Notes: generated from the letters alone by a model not told the origin. Shown: positions 44,728-56,826, counted from the stretch's first letter. The stretch is 64,000 nt of DNA from Eustoma russellianum (GCA_036186865.1 AP025071.1:11205879-11269878), one strand, 5' to 3'. Made by a program: numbers and translations.

Positions 44728-47700
44728 ATGGAGAGCAGCAATCATTCCACATCTAGCAAGTCAAAAGAGGCCGAAACTGTTGACAACACGCAACAACAAA
44801 TGCTGGAGATGCTTAAGAAACTCATGCATGACAATGAGGTAATTAAGCATCGCTTGGAAGACGTGGAGCGAAACTACAAAATGAGTGATGGCCAAGGTAC
44901 AAGCAGGGTCGTTCCCCTACCACAACCTAGGCGCCACCCACCAGAGGAAGTTGAAGATGACAACCTTAGACTGCCACACATCGAGGCACAAAGGTTTGTT
45001 CCTCCTACACAACCAAGAAGGTACGTCCCACGAAGGTACAGCGATGATTACATTCCATATGACCATGATGAGTATGACTTTGATGACCACCCTCCCCGTG
45101 GTTACCAAAGACGCCAAAATCCCCTTTTCCTGCAAGATGACGATTTTCTAAAAACCAAAATAAATATCCCCACGTTTTATGGTAAAAGTAATGTGGAGGA
45201 ATATTTAGAATGGGAAACGAATGTGGATTTAATCATTTCTTGTGCCAATTATAGTGAATTACAAAAAGTGAGGTACGCTTCTATTGAGTTTTCTGGTTAT
45301 GCACTTAATTGGTGGACAAATTTGTGTCGAAATAAAACTAAGACAAGACAACCTCCAATTGCTACTTGGGAAGAAATGAAGTTTGAAATGATACAACGTT
45401 TTATTCCGCACAATTATGAGAGTTCTATTTTCATGAGTTTGCACAACTTACGTCAAGGTTCCAAAAGTGTAGACGAGTACTATAAAGAGTTAGAAATTTT
45501 GTTGGAAAGGTCTAACTTGCAAGAACCTGAAGAAGCCACCAAGGCTCGTTTCTTACATGGTTTAAACAGGGAGATCGTGCAAAGGGTTGACCTTCAACCT
45601 TATCTCAACCTCACAACCATGGTCCATATGGCGGAAAAGATTGAACATCAAATAAAGGTACGTAGTTCCTCCAATTTCAATTCCACTTATCGTACTAATC
45701 AGTCTTCATCAAGGCTTTTCAACAAGCCTTCAGGAACGGGAAGTTCACGGCCCATAGGAGGCCAATCACGTGACCAAGGTGCGTCACAAAGAATGGACAA
45801 TCGTGTGCAATCCACACAAAGGAGAGATGACCGCAACCAACAAAAGGCTCCTACCGAAAATTCTTCTAATCCCTCAAACAGGTTTAGAGACATTAAATGT
45901 TATAAGTGTCAAGGACGTGGTCACATAGGAAAAGAGTGTCCTAATGCAAAACAAATCATGTTAATTGAGGAGATAAATGAATATGTGTCTGAGTCCGAGC
46001 ATGAAAACGAATCTGAGCATGATAATGAAATTGAACCTGAAGAGGATCTAGGTGCGTCAGATGATTTTGACACTAAGGAGTTTCTTGTTGTGCATCGAGC
46101 TTTAAATGCGTATCCGAAATTAGATGATCACGAACAACATCGAGAAAACATTTTCCATATTTGTTGCATGATAAATGGTAAAGTGTGCACCATGATCATT
46201 GATTCCGGTTCTTATGCGAATGTGGCTAGTATCCAATTGATAAGAAAACTGAATTTGCCTATGACTAATCATCCGCATCCTTACAAACTTGCATGGCTAA
46301 ATGATTGCGGTGAAGTTACCGTAAGTAAACAAGTTTTGATTTCTATTAGCATTGGTAGTTACAAAGACGATGTTTTATGCAATGTTGCATTAATGCATGC
46401 TAGTCATATCTTACTTGGTAGGCCATGGCAATTTGATCAACATGTTACATATGATGGTTATTTGAATCGTTATTCTTTCAAATTGAATGGCAAGTTGCAC
46501 AAACTGCATGCACTTCCACCACACAAAGTCCACGAGGATCACCAACGCATGTCCAAGTCTAGAGCCGATCCTGAGGAAAAAGAAGCCGAGAGAAAATTCG
46601 TGGAGTGTATGAAAAGTGAGAACAAAAAACACGAGAGCAAGGGAAAAGAGGTAGTGCCCCTAAGTGTCAACGAGTCCAAAAAGAAGTGTGGGTATTTCGC
46701 AAAGAAAAGAGAGGTCACACGCGCAATTTATAACAACCAAACTGTCCTCATCATCATCCCAAAGTCGTGTCACCTTGCCCTTGAAGAACTCCCACCAAAC
46801 TTACCTACCTCAGTTGCGTCCCTTATCCAAGAATATGAAGTTCTATTTTCCTCCAAACCACCATCCGGATTACCACCCATTAGAGGAATAGAACACCAAA
46901 TCGACTTTGTCCTAGGAGCCGTGTTACCCAATCGCCCAGCCTATCGAGCCAACCCCGAAGAAACAAAAGAAATCCAAAGGCAAGTAGAGGAGCTCCTAGC
47001 GAGTGGACAAGTCCGAGAGAGCCTAAGCCCATCTGCCGTCCCCGTCATTTTAGTACCCAAAAAGGATGGAACGTGGAGAATATGTACAGATTGCCGAGCC
47101 ATAAACAAAATTACCGTCAAGTATAGGTACCCCATACCTAAGCTAGACGATATGTTGGACATGTTGCACGGATCTAAATTCTTCACCAAAATCGACCTTA
47201 AACAAGGGTACTTCCAAGTACGCATCAGAGAAGGGGACGAATGGAAGACTGCATTCAAAACCAAATTTGGGCTCCATGAGTGGTTAGTGATGCCCTTTGG
47301 GCTCACCAACGCCCCTAGCACCTTTATGTGGCTAATGAATGAAGTCTTACGAGCATTCATAGGACGATTTCTCGTTGTCTATTTCGATGATATCCTAATC
47401 TATTCCCAAACCATAGAAGATCATCTTGACCACATACGAGCCGTTTTTGAAAAGCTTAAGCAAGAACAACTTTACGCCAACTTTAAGAAGTGCTCCTTTT
47501 GTTTAGAACGCATAGTTTTTCTAGGCTTTGTCATTTCGGCTGAGGGAGTAGAAATGGATGAGGAAAAGGTTAGGTCAATTGTGGAGTGGCCTATACCTAA
47601 GAATGTAGGGGAAGTTCGCAGTTTTCATGGACTAGCAAGCTTTCATATACGCTTTGTCAAATATTTTTCTTCCATAGCTGCACCCCTAAACGAAATTGTG

Positions 47701-49617
47701 AAAAAAGATGGGCCTTTTAGGTGGGAAGAGTCACAACAACAGGCATTTGATGAACTTAAACATAGGCTGACCACTGCACCCATACTTAGGTTACCAAATT
47801 TTGACGAGACCTTTGAAATCGAGTGTGATGCAAGTGGAGTGGGTATAGGTGCAGTTTTAACCCAAGGTAAGAAACCCATCGCCTATTTTAGTGAGAAATT
47901 GAAAGGAGCTGCATTGAATTACTCTACCTACGATAAGGAACTTTATGCCCTCATGAGATCCCTACAAACTTGGCAACACTATCTTCAACCTAAAGAGTTT
48001 GTGATCCACACTGACCACGAAAGCCTTAAGTATCTTAAAGGGCAAGGAAAGTTGAACAAAAGACATGCCAAATGGGTAGAGTACATAGAACAATTCTCTT
48101 ACGTGATTAAGTACAAACAAGGAAAGGACAATATAGTAGCTGATGCCCTCTCTAGGAGATACACATTAGTGACTACGTTATCCTCACGCTTTTTAGGATT
48201 CGAATCACTTAAGGAATTGTACCCCAATGACCATGACTTTGGCACCATTTTCGAGGCATGTAAAGAAGCACCATTTGGGAAATTTTACATACATGAGGGC
48301 TATCTTTTCAAAGAACAAAAAATGTGTGTTCCCTAATCATCCCTACGAGAAGCATTGACTAGAGAAGCCCATGGGGGAGGTTTAATAGGTCATTTCAGAG
48401 TGTTCAAAACCATTGAGACTCTTAAGGAATATTTCTATTGGCCCCACATGAGAGTCGACGTCGAGAGGTTATGTGGTAGTTGCATCACTTGCAAACAAGC
48501 CAAATCCAAGACCCAACCACATGGCCTTTACACACCTTTACTTGTCCATGATGACCCTTGGATTGACATTTCCATGGACTTTGTTTTAGGACTTCCTAGG
48601 TCTCGGGGAGGACGCGATATCATTTATGTTGTGGTTGATCGATTTTCAAAAATGGCACATTTGATTGCATGTAGAAAAGTTGATGATGCCACACATGTTG
48701 CTGATTTGTTCTTCAAAGAAATTGTGAGATTGCATGGCATGCCATGTACAATTGTAAGTGATAGAGATACGAAAATTTTGAGTCACTTTTGGCGTGTTTT
48801 GTGGGCTAAACTTGGTACACAATTGTTGTTTTCAACCACCGCACACCCACAAACTGATGGACAAGCTGAAGTCGTTAATCGTACTCTTTCTCAACTTTTG
48901 CGTGCCATTTTGCAAAAACACATTAAACATTGGGAAGATTGCTTACCATATATCGAATTTGCATACAATAGGAGTGTCTATTACGGTACTTTGCATAGTC
49001 CATTTGAAATCGTGTATGGCTTTAATCCCTTGTCTCCCCTCGATTTGATTCCTATTCCCGTGCATGACCGTTCTAGTCTTGATGGTAAACAAAAAGCGGA
49101 AAAGGTAAAGAAACTGCATGAACAAGTTAAAACACAACTTGAAAAGAAAAACAAAGCTTATGAGAGACGAGCTAACAAACATCGGAAAAGAGTTGTGTTT
49201 AAACCTGGAGATTTAGTGTGGTTACATTTGCGCAAAGAACAGTTTCCCAATGAGAAAAAGTCAAAACTGTTACCTCGAGGAGATGGACCTTTCAAAGTTT
49301 TGAAACGCATAGGTGACAATGCATACATCCTTGATCTTCCCGAAAGGTATGGTTCAATTTCGTCTACTTTTAATGTTGCTGACCTCACCCCTTTCACCGA
49401 TGACCTTTTTGATTCGAGGACAAATCCTCTTGAGGAGGGGGGGATTGATGAGGATCAAGGGTCCGATGAGGATCAAGGGCCCCATCCAAAGGTCAAGGGT
49501 CCTATGACAAGAAGGAGGGCAAGAGAACTTTGTCATCAAGTTGCCACCTTCTTGTATAAGCATGTTCAAGATGAACCTAAGGTTCCATGGGTTCACTTCA
49601 TTGAACCCACTCTTTGA
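44728..49617 (+). pseudogene. CRM-1 gag-pol polyprotein (one internal stop)
   Basis: I chose ATG 44728 (MESSNHSTSSK). An upstream in-frame ATG at 44602 would add a hydrophobic stretch that looks like untranslated or intronic DNA. Gag core spans about residues 145-310 (KINIPTFYGKSNVEEYLEWE, RFLHGLNREI). The CCHC knuckle is at 390-403 (CYKCQGRGHIGKEC) and the protease DSG at 492-494. RT extends over 760-980 with YFDDILIY near 886, RNase H from 1033 (ECDASGVGIGA) to DALSRR near 1138. A TAA at codon 1203 precedes integrase. Integrase has the HHCC domain (REAHGGGLIGHF, CITCKQAK) and the triad DFVLGLP, SDRD and TDGQAEVVNR. The last 56 codons (PMTRRRARE motif) lie in the 3' LTR. Apart from the stop all key residues are intact. 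Confidence 0.92.
49433..49445 (+). promoter_or_regulatory. CRM-1 polypurine tract (inside the coding frame)
   Basis: AGGAGGGGGGGAT directly before the LTR start TGATGAGG, translated as part of the EEGGID residues of the polyprotein. Confidence 0.85.
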
Positions 49618-50882
49618 ATGTTAAGGAATATGCGTGTGTGTTTATTATCTTGTTCCTTGTGATCTTTGTTTTATGTCTTTTCTTTGTAGGCAAATTAGGT
49701 ACATGAAAGTCCAAAATAAAATGGAGGCCCAAAATAAGCAACATAGGCGTGTGTGGCAAAAAGGAAGACAAAAGAGAATGTTGTCTTGAAGAGAATGTTT
49801 GTCTCTATAAAGACAAATTCAAATGTGTCCAAGATGGATTCCTTTTTTCAAAATTGAACTTAAATCATCTCCAAAAATTAGAAGGGTGGCCAGCGAAAGT
49901 TGAAGACAAGGTGATGATCAAATTGAGTTTAAATTCAAAATCAAACTTGAATTTAAATTCAACCATGATTTGAATTCAAACTTCAACCAATTGGAGAGTT
50001 AAATTCAAGATGCTTTCAGCATATATATCCAGCCAAGAACACGCCAACTTGGAGGATAATGAAGATGAGATCACAATTCAAAGTTGAATCCAAGTTTGAA
50101 TTCAAGTTCAAACTCAATTTGAATTCAAACTTCAACCATCTTTTGAATTCAAGTCCAACCATCTTATCATCATCAAAATCAGATTTTCTACACTTCATTA
50201 TCCATGGGAACACGCCATCTTAGAGAGATAGAGCCTAATTCAAATTGAACCCAAGTTTGAATCGAAATTCAAACTCAATTTGAATTCAAACTTCAACCAT
50301 CTTTTGAACTCAAATCCAAGCACATCCTACTCATCAAACCAACTCAATCAAGGCGCCAACCTGCTGAATACATTGAAGATAGCAGCTTCCAAGCATTTCA
50401 AGTTTTAGTTAGACTTATCTTAGTTTTGTATTTCAAGCAAATTTCAGATTTAAACATTTGTTAGCTAGTTTTATTTGAATTAATTTCTGGCCATTTTGAA
50501 GGCTGATAGAACGTCCATTAACGCCTATAAATAGACCCCTTTGGCTGATTGTAAAGGCAACTTTTGATGAATAAGAATTCTTGACATTTCTTTCACTTGG
50601 TGTAAGACTTTGTTTTCTTGGTTTTGCATTAAAAACCTAGGTTAAGATCCTTCAAAGTTGAGCATTTTGAAGGTGTTGCCATTGCTTAAAGGTGCCGTCC
50701 AGGAGGGCCGTATTGGTTTGCCTGATCAACGACCGTCTTGAAGTGTTGGTCTTGCTCATTCTTAATCCACACGTTTTTATAATCACTAATGAAGCAAAGG
50801 GAAGTCTTCTTCCTTGTGCCTAACCCTTTGTGAAGGACGTTTGGAAGGAGAAATCGTTGGAGCCCACTAGTTGCACGCATCA
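49446..50882 (+). repeat. CRM-1 3' LTR, complete (1437 bp)
   Basis: Runs from TGATGAGGATC to TGCACGCATCA, followed by the AGCTC duplication. The first 172 bp code for the end of integrase. The last 118 bp (50765-50882) have no counterpart at the 5' LTR. Confidence 0.92.
50526..50533 (+). promoter_or_regulatory. CRM-1 3' LTR TATA box
   Basis: TATAAATA in the same context as in the 5' LTR. If active it would fire toward L1-B ORF2. Confidence 0.65.
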
Positions 50883-51095
50883 AGCTCTCAGAACCCTCCT
50901 ACGACTCTCCAGTCTTATGCGATGATGGGTTTTTTTGGGTTCCACCAAAATTATTGCGGCGCCAAAATAAACAACCTTAGACGATTTCCCCACCAATTAC
51001 ACGATTGCAGGAAGTTCTCTCTAACTCATTTGATATTTTATCATCTCAATGAAGGTTATGGTTTGGAATGTCAGAGGTATTCGTACTTCTGTTGA
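50883..51095 (+). pseudogene. L1-B ORF1, C-terminal tail
   Basis: Continues the ORF1 frame interrupted at 42565 (SSQNPPTTLQSYAMMGFFGF). It ends in a TGA after 51093, overlapping the start of ORF2 at 51049. No domain beyond the hydrophilic tail is visible. Confidence 0.65.
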
Positions 51096-51650
51096 TCGAA
51101 TATTATCATTAGTTCGTCATTACAATCTGCATCTTCTTGTTGTTATTGAGCCTAAGGCTCGGGCTTCTTGATTGGTCTCCTATCATCTCAAGTTTGGTTT
51201 CCATCAAACAATGTCTGTTTGTAATGATCATGTTTGGATCTTTTGGAGGGATTCAGTATTTCACCTGGAAGGCAAACGTTGCAATATTCAGAATCATTCT
51301 TTGCGTCTTTATTGGTTGCGTTCGGGGGATTCCTTTTGGTTTACTGTTGTTTACATTCTTCATTCAATTATTGCTCGTCGTCCTTTATGGGAGGATCATA
51401 TTTCTTTCCATGGAACCTTAGATGTTCCTTGGCTTGGAGGGGACTTCAATACCTTTCTGACAACTGATGAGCATAAGGGACGGTCTACTCCCACGATTTG
51501 GTCTCTACAGGATTTTAATGATTGCCTATCTGCCTGCTTACTCTAGTTGATTAATTACCAAGACTCTCCTTATACTTGGTGTGATGGTCGTGGGTTAGGA
51601 CGTGTTTGGTGCCGTTTAGATTGATTTCCTTGCTCCTATGACTTTTTTGA
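51049..51650 (+). pseudogene. L1-B ORF2 endonuclease domain
   Basis: APE-type endonuclease nicks target DNA. ATG 51049 opens with MKVMVWNVRGIRTSVDRI and the VVIEPKA block. A stop at about 51170 is followed, in the same frame, by the middle region and WLGGDFNTFLTTDEHKG near 51435, then DSPYTWCDGRG and RVWCRLD. Stops at 51170, 51544 and 51622 inactivate it. Confidence 0.82.
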
Positions 51651-53200
51651 TTTATTTTCTGCAATACATTATCAGCATCTTAATCGGACTACTTCATATC
51701 ATTTTCCTCTTTATTTAATTTGCTCCATAGGGGACTCGAACACATCTGCATCCTTCAGATATTTGGATGTTTGGGCAACTCATCCTGACTTTGACAGTTT
51801 TGTTCATCATCATTGGTAATCATTCCCGACAGTGGGAGGAATGTTGTAATTTTATGATAAATTGCGTAAACTCAAGCTCCACTTAAGGCGGTGGAATAAA
51901 GACGTTTTCGGAAATAATTTTGATACGGTGGTTGCAGCTGAAGCCGAGGCAACACGACGGGAAAGAGCGTTCGATAATGACTCGTCGGATCACATGCGGA
52001 CTGAGTACCACCAGAGTATGGCCGCATTACGACTTGCACAATCTCGTGCTTTATTATTTTGGAAGCAAAAGACCAATTTTAAATGGTTGCGGGAAGGAGA
52101 TGCTAATACTAATTTCTATCACCAGACCGTTAAGGATCGGCACCGACATCAAGCTATCAGTCAATTATTCGTGACGACGGGGTGGAGTGTGACACTGCGC
52201 ATGATATTTAGATGGAGGCAATCCTCTATCATCATTCTTTATTTTTGACTATCACTACTTCTAAGCCTGAATCCGTTCTTCAGTACATTCCCCAGCTAGT
52301 ACCCGATGATGATAATCACTTTCTGTTGTCTATGCCGACTTTACAGGAAGTGAAGCAAAAAGTACGGCATCTTAGTCCTACGAGTGCGGCTAGTCCTGAT
52401 GGCTTTCCTGGATCATTTTATCGTCGCTTTTGGTAGGTTATATATTTGGATGTTCTTAATGCAGTACAGGAGTTTTTCTTGGGTATTCGTCCGCTCAGCC
52501 TGGTTGCGTCTATGCTTATTACATTGATTCATAAGGTGAAAAATCCTTAATCCTTTTCGGAATTTTGACCTATCTGTCTCACAAATTTTTTTATCCAAGG
52601 TGATTAATCGATTGTTAGCAACACAGCTTTCATCTTTGCTTCCCCGATTAATCTCTCCAGAGCAGGCTGGTTTTATGAAAGGGCGCAATATTATAGAACA
52701 AATTCTTTTGGCCCAAGAAATGGTGCTTGTTTTATATCGGTCGGTCCGATGAGGACATGTTATTATTAAATTAAATATGGACAAAGCTTTTGACATGGTG
52801 AATGGACTTATCTTGGCCAGCTTATGCTTCGATGGATTTTAACTCACAGTTGGTGTGGATCATTTTGAATAATTTGGCAGCCGCTTGATGTTTAGTCTTA
52901 ATAAATGGAAAGCCAGTGGGCTATTTTCCTGTGGCCTGTGGGGTTAAACAGGGTGATCCATTGTCTCTGCTGCTATTTATCTTAGCCTCTGAAGGTTTCT
53001 CTCGCTATATTAAAGCACTAATGAACACTGGTTATAATCACGGATTCCAGGCAGGTCGTGTGCTGTAGGTTTCACATATAAGATTTGTAGATGATTTGGT
53101 TATATTTTTGAATGGTTCCATCCCGAACCTACAGCGCTTCAGATATTTTTTGGATTCCTATCAGCAAGCTTCAGGGTAGTTGGTCAATTGCCACAAAAGC
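51651..53200 (+). pseudogene. L1-B ORF2 reverse transcriptase
   Basis: Frames at 51862-52248 (RRWNKDVFGNNFDTV, WLREGDANTNFYHQTVKDR) and 52212-52436 (PTSAASPDGFPGSFY) precede decayed RT blocks: ISPEQAGFMKGRNIIEQILL at about 52645-52705, KLNMDKAFDMV at 52770, KQGDPLS near 52950 and RFVDDLVIFLNG at about 53085. The catalytic box is FVDD where L1-A has YADD. Frame changes and stops occur throughout. Confidence 0.82.
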
Positions 53201-54140
53201 CAAGTTGTAGTCAGTTTGGGCGTCTCTGGGACACAGGTTTATCATGAGTTAGGTATGCGTTTGACAACCTTGCATATCAAGTATCTTGGATCTTTCCTGT
53301 ACAAGGGTATCAATCAAGCCGATTACTGTGTTTCTTTACTTGCTCACTTTGACGCCAAGTTGAACTCGTGGTCTTCCAAGCTTCTATCTATGGCTGGTCG
53401 AATGATCTTGATTCCTCATGTTCTTTGTTCAATGCCTCTTCATATTATTGCCAGTTCACAAATCCCATAGAGTGTTCTGGATGCCTTAAATCATAAGATG
53501 TCAAATTTTCTGTGGAATGGCCACCACCATTAGCGGTCATTGGATTGCATTTGTCGCCCCATAAAAGCAGGGGGCTTGGGTATTCGTAATCTTTTAATGG
53601 TCCAGTAGGGCATATGATTGTCTCCTGTGGTGGAAATATCATCAGTCCGACTCTTTGTGGGCATCCTTCTGTCGGGCAAAATATGGCCGAAGAGGAAGGG
53701 TGTATGCAATATCTATGAGGCCATTTGGAAGCGTCTTTTTAGAATACATGATTATATGCTTCCCCGAGTTCAGTACACCCTGGACGGAATTAATTGGATA
53801 GCAGACTCTTTAGGTCAGTTCACACTTAAATCAGCATATAGCCTGCTTTCCTCAGTGCAACCATCTTTTGATTGTTCAAGATATATTTGGTGGCCGGGCT
53901 CTCATCCGGGAGAACGTATTTTCCTATGGAAACTTTGGACGCGATTGTTGCCTTTGGTTGATAATATTCGCGCCTGTCAGTCCATCTTTCCATCACAATG
54001 TGTTTATTGCAGGATCCATTCAGATATGTGAGATTATATTTTCCTGCGCTGTCCAGTGATTCAACCCCTTTGGCAAGAGACATCCATTCAGATATGGAAG
54101 ATCATATTTTCCATCACAATTTGAATTTTTCAACGCGGTT
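53201..54140 (+). pseudogene. L1-B ORF2 C-terminal region and zinc finger
   Basis: Reads KYLGSFLYKGINQADYCVSL and KLLSMAGRMILIPHVLCSMP (53180-53470), then a decayed part and 53618-54031 (GQFTLKSAYSLLSSVQ, ERIFLWKLWTRLLPL, FPSQCVYCRIHSDM), the zf-RVT start. Between about 54014 and 54110 a roughly 30-bp piece (CATCCATTCAGATATG...) occurs twice. LINE similarity stops near 54140. Confidence 0.78.
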
Positions 54141-54142
54141 GA

Positions 54143-54401
54143 TGCATTAAAATCAGAGATTTCATCATTAACATTCGAAAATAATGAGATGAAAGCCGAG
54201 ATTTCAAGTTTGAAGAAAAGCATGATTTAAGGGGGAGAGAAGCATGATTTAAGGGCGAGACAGAGAAAAGTTAAGGGGGAGCACGACAGCATTATATTAT
54301 GAAAAATTCAAAATATTTCAATTTATGCATAATTGTAGTGGAGCGATCACATTTAAATCATGGATAAAGGTTATTTTTGCAAATCATCGAAAGGGGGAGA
54401 T
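54143..54401 (+). pseudogene. SIRE-like internal fragment and polypurine tract
   Basis: Starts in the gag-pol linker (TSENNEMKAEIS-like reading, 54160-54215). It jumps at GAAAAGCATGATTTAAG to the 3' leader and ends with the polypurine run GAAAGGGGGAGAT at 54389-54401. It is the tail of an element whose body is gone. Confidence 0.72.
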
Positions 54402-54758
54402 TGTTGAAAAATGGGGGTTTGAGTGATTTGAAAATGCATGATTTAAATGTTACGTGTTTATGAAATGTATGAATTAAGTGTTACCTGATATATGTACGTG
54501 ATAAAAATGCCTTACATTTTTTTATATAACGTTGTCATGCTAACGTGCCATGAAGCATTAAAGCTTACATCATATGGTAAATATTTATTGTCTTTATACT
54601 ATTTTCAGGTGCCATGATTAACGAACTAAACTAGTTTATTAAGTGAAGTTCTTAAGGAGATGAACTAACTTGTTCGTTAAATGAAGTACTCAAGGAGATA
54701 TATTTGGAAACAACTACTTGGAAACAATTTCCACACCTATACACACGACATATAAATA
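54402..54758 (+). repeat. SIRE-like LTR fragment (about 357 bp)
   Basis: Begins TGTTGAAAAATGGG right after the polypurine tract and follows the family to ACACGACATATAAAT. It is then replaced by inverted pol sequence. Confidence 0.85.
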
Positions 54759-55195
54759 ATTCTAAGACTCTAGATGTGCTAATTTCATTCTTAGACTTAA
54801 GTGATTCACGCGTTTATTTGCCTCTAATACAAGATTCACACAACTTAAAGTTGTCCAAATAAAGTTTAGGCGATCCTCGTATTAGATTCTTTCGTTGAAG
54901 TTTCTCAAAAGTTGAGATGCCGATATGTCCTAAAAGTCTATGCCATAAATTCACATTAGGTTCACTTGATATAAAACATTCTACTTTAGAATCTAACATG
55001 CCATCCATAGATAGTGTAAAAATGTTTCCTTCTCTTTTTCTTATTAATACCCTTTCTCAGTTTTTATTTACAATATTGCAATATGGATGAGAGAAGCACA
55101 TATCAAAACTGTTATCAAGAAATTGTGAAATGCTAAGCAAGTTGTAGGATAGATTACTTACCAAGAACATGTTTATTGAGCTTGTTATATAGTTA
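54759..55195 (-). pseudogene. Inverted SIRE pol segment (GAG-pre-integrase)
   Basis: Minus-strand reading at 55008-54814 gives NVNLWHRLLGHIGISTFEKL and FKLCESCIRGK, then a decayed continuation with KSKNEISTSRVLE at about 54760. This is the GAG-pre-integrase and integrase start of a SIRE-like polyprotein, opposite to the surrounding pol. The integrase core that should separate it from 55204 is missing. Confidence 0.85.
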
Positions 55196-55203
55196 ACCGC
55201 TTA

Positions 55204-56824
55204 TTGATTAGAAAGAAAATAAACAAAACCCCTTATGAAATTTTAAATGATCCCATGCCTAAGATTGATTATTTTTATGTGTTTGGTTGTACATGCTTTG
55301 TATTAAACACAAAAGATAATCTAGATAAATTTGAGTCTAAATCCATTGAATGCATCTTTGTTGGATATTCTGTGAACTCTAAAACGTATAGATGTTACGA
55401 CCCTATCACTAGACATATTTTAGAATCTATATTTTGTGAAATTTAATGAATTTGGTGAACTTGAAATAAATAAAGAATATGATGATGATTTTGAACTAAA
55501 GCCCGTGTTAGATGATATAGAAGAAAATATCGTACACGACACACTAGAAATGCATGATCACGTAGAAATGCATGAAAACTTAGAAAATAATCAACCAAGA
55601 TGGCATAAGTATCACCCACACAACCTCATCATAAGCGACATATCACAAGGTGTACGACCATATAGAAGAATAAATCAAGATGAAATAAATCAATTTCATG
55701 ATATGATATCTGAAATAAAACCCAAGAATGTGTTTGAAGCTTTGAATGATTCTTCTTGGATTAACGCTATGCATGCTGAACTAAATAAATTCATAAGAAA
55801 CGATGTGTGGGATTTAGTACCCCGACCACAAGATAAAACGATAATAGGCACAAAGTGGGTGTTTAGAAACAAAATAAAATGGTAAAGTCGTTAGAAACAA
55901 AGCTAGGCTTGTAGCACAAGGCTATAATCAAGGAGAGGGAATAGATTATGAAGAAACATTTGCACCCGTAGCACGCTTAGAAGCTATACGATTATTACTT
56001 GTTATTGCTTGCATAAAGAATTTTAAACTTTACCAAATGGACGTAAAAAGTGCATTCTTAAATGGTTTCATACAACAAGAAGTCTATGTAAAACAACCAC
56101 CACGCTTTGAGGATATAAAATATCATAATCATGTGTATAAGTTAAAGAAGGCACTATATGGTTTAAAACAAGCACCTATGTCTTGGTACGATCATTTTGC
56201 TACCTTTCTTTTAGAAAATGGATTTAAAAGAGGAACCATAGATAGTACTTTATTCTTGAAACAAGAAAAATCAGATTTACTTATTGTTTAAATTTTTGTT
56301 GATGATATTGTCTTTGGATCTACATGTCATAAGTTAGTAGAAGAATGTGAAACGTGCATGAAATCCGAATTTGAGATGTCTATGGTTGGTGAGTTAAATT
56401 GTTTTCTTGGCATGCATATTAAGCAAACTAGTAAAGGCATACATATAAGTCAAATTAAATACGTAAATGACATGATTAAGAAGTTTAAATTTGAAAATTT
56501 GAAACCATCTCCCACCCCTATGAGTGTAATCACTGAACTTGATAAAGATGAAAATGGAAAAGACTTTGATGTTTGTATAGGTCTATGATTGGTTCTTTGC
56601 TTTATCTTACTGCAAGTAGACCTGATGTCATGTTTAGTGTTTGTATGCATGCTCATTTTCAAAGTAACCCTAAAGTGTCACACTATAATGCTGTAAAAAG
56701 GATATTTCTGTACATTAAGCACACTCCCACGTTAGGAATTTGGTATTATAAAAACTGTGAATTTAACTTGCATGCCTATACTGATGCAGATTATGGCGGA
56801 TGTAAGATAGATAGAAAAAGTGCA
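55204..56824 (+). pseudogene. SIRE-like pol: integrase end, RT, RNase H
   Basis: Integrase C-terminus (NKTPYEILNDPMPKIDYFYV, GCTCFVLNTKDN, 55204-55446), then RT: DVWDLVPRPQDKTIIGTKWV (to 55885), KARLVAQGYNQGEGIDYEET, MDVKSAFLNGF at 56037 and ALYGLKQAPMSWY. A TAA at 56289-56291 falls right before FVDDIVFGSTC (56298), the YVDD-type box. Thumb reads ELNCFLGMHIKQTSKGIHIS (56358-56588). RNase H at 56573-56824 (SLLYLTASRPDVMFSVCMHA, DADYGGCKIDRKSASG) is cut and fused to the PBS of another unit. Frameshifts lie at about 55440, 55882 and 56580. Motifs fit the SIRE/Maximus lineage. Confidence 0.88.
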
Positions 56825-56826
56825 AG

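Larger units (their letters stand above)
42566..50882 (+). mobile_element. CRM-1: young CRM-like chromovirus inserted in L1-B
   Basis: An 8.3-kb Ty3/gypsy element with 5-bp duplication AGCTC. LTRs are colinear over 1319 bp with about 30 differences by eye (near 2%), so the insertion is recent. One frame from 44728 to 49617 encodes gag, protease, RT, RNase H and integrase, with a single stop at 48334-48336. The frame crosses the polypurine tract and ends inside the 3' LTR, a feature described for CRM chromoviruses. The 5' LTR lacks its last 118 bp and no PBS is found, so this copy cannot replicate by itself. Confidence 0.88.
41530..54140 (+). mobile_element. L1-B: old plant L1-type LINE, split by a CRM-like element
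   Basis: ORF1 (41530-42565 and 50883-51095) and ORF2 (51049-54110) lie in the usual order on the plus strand, with the CRM-like element inserted in the ORF1 tail. The 5' end is cut by the Gypsy-A LTR and the 3' end is lost at the SIRE fragment near 54143. Stops and shifts are frequent. It is a sister of L1-A but much older. Confidence 0.85.
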
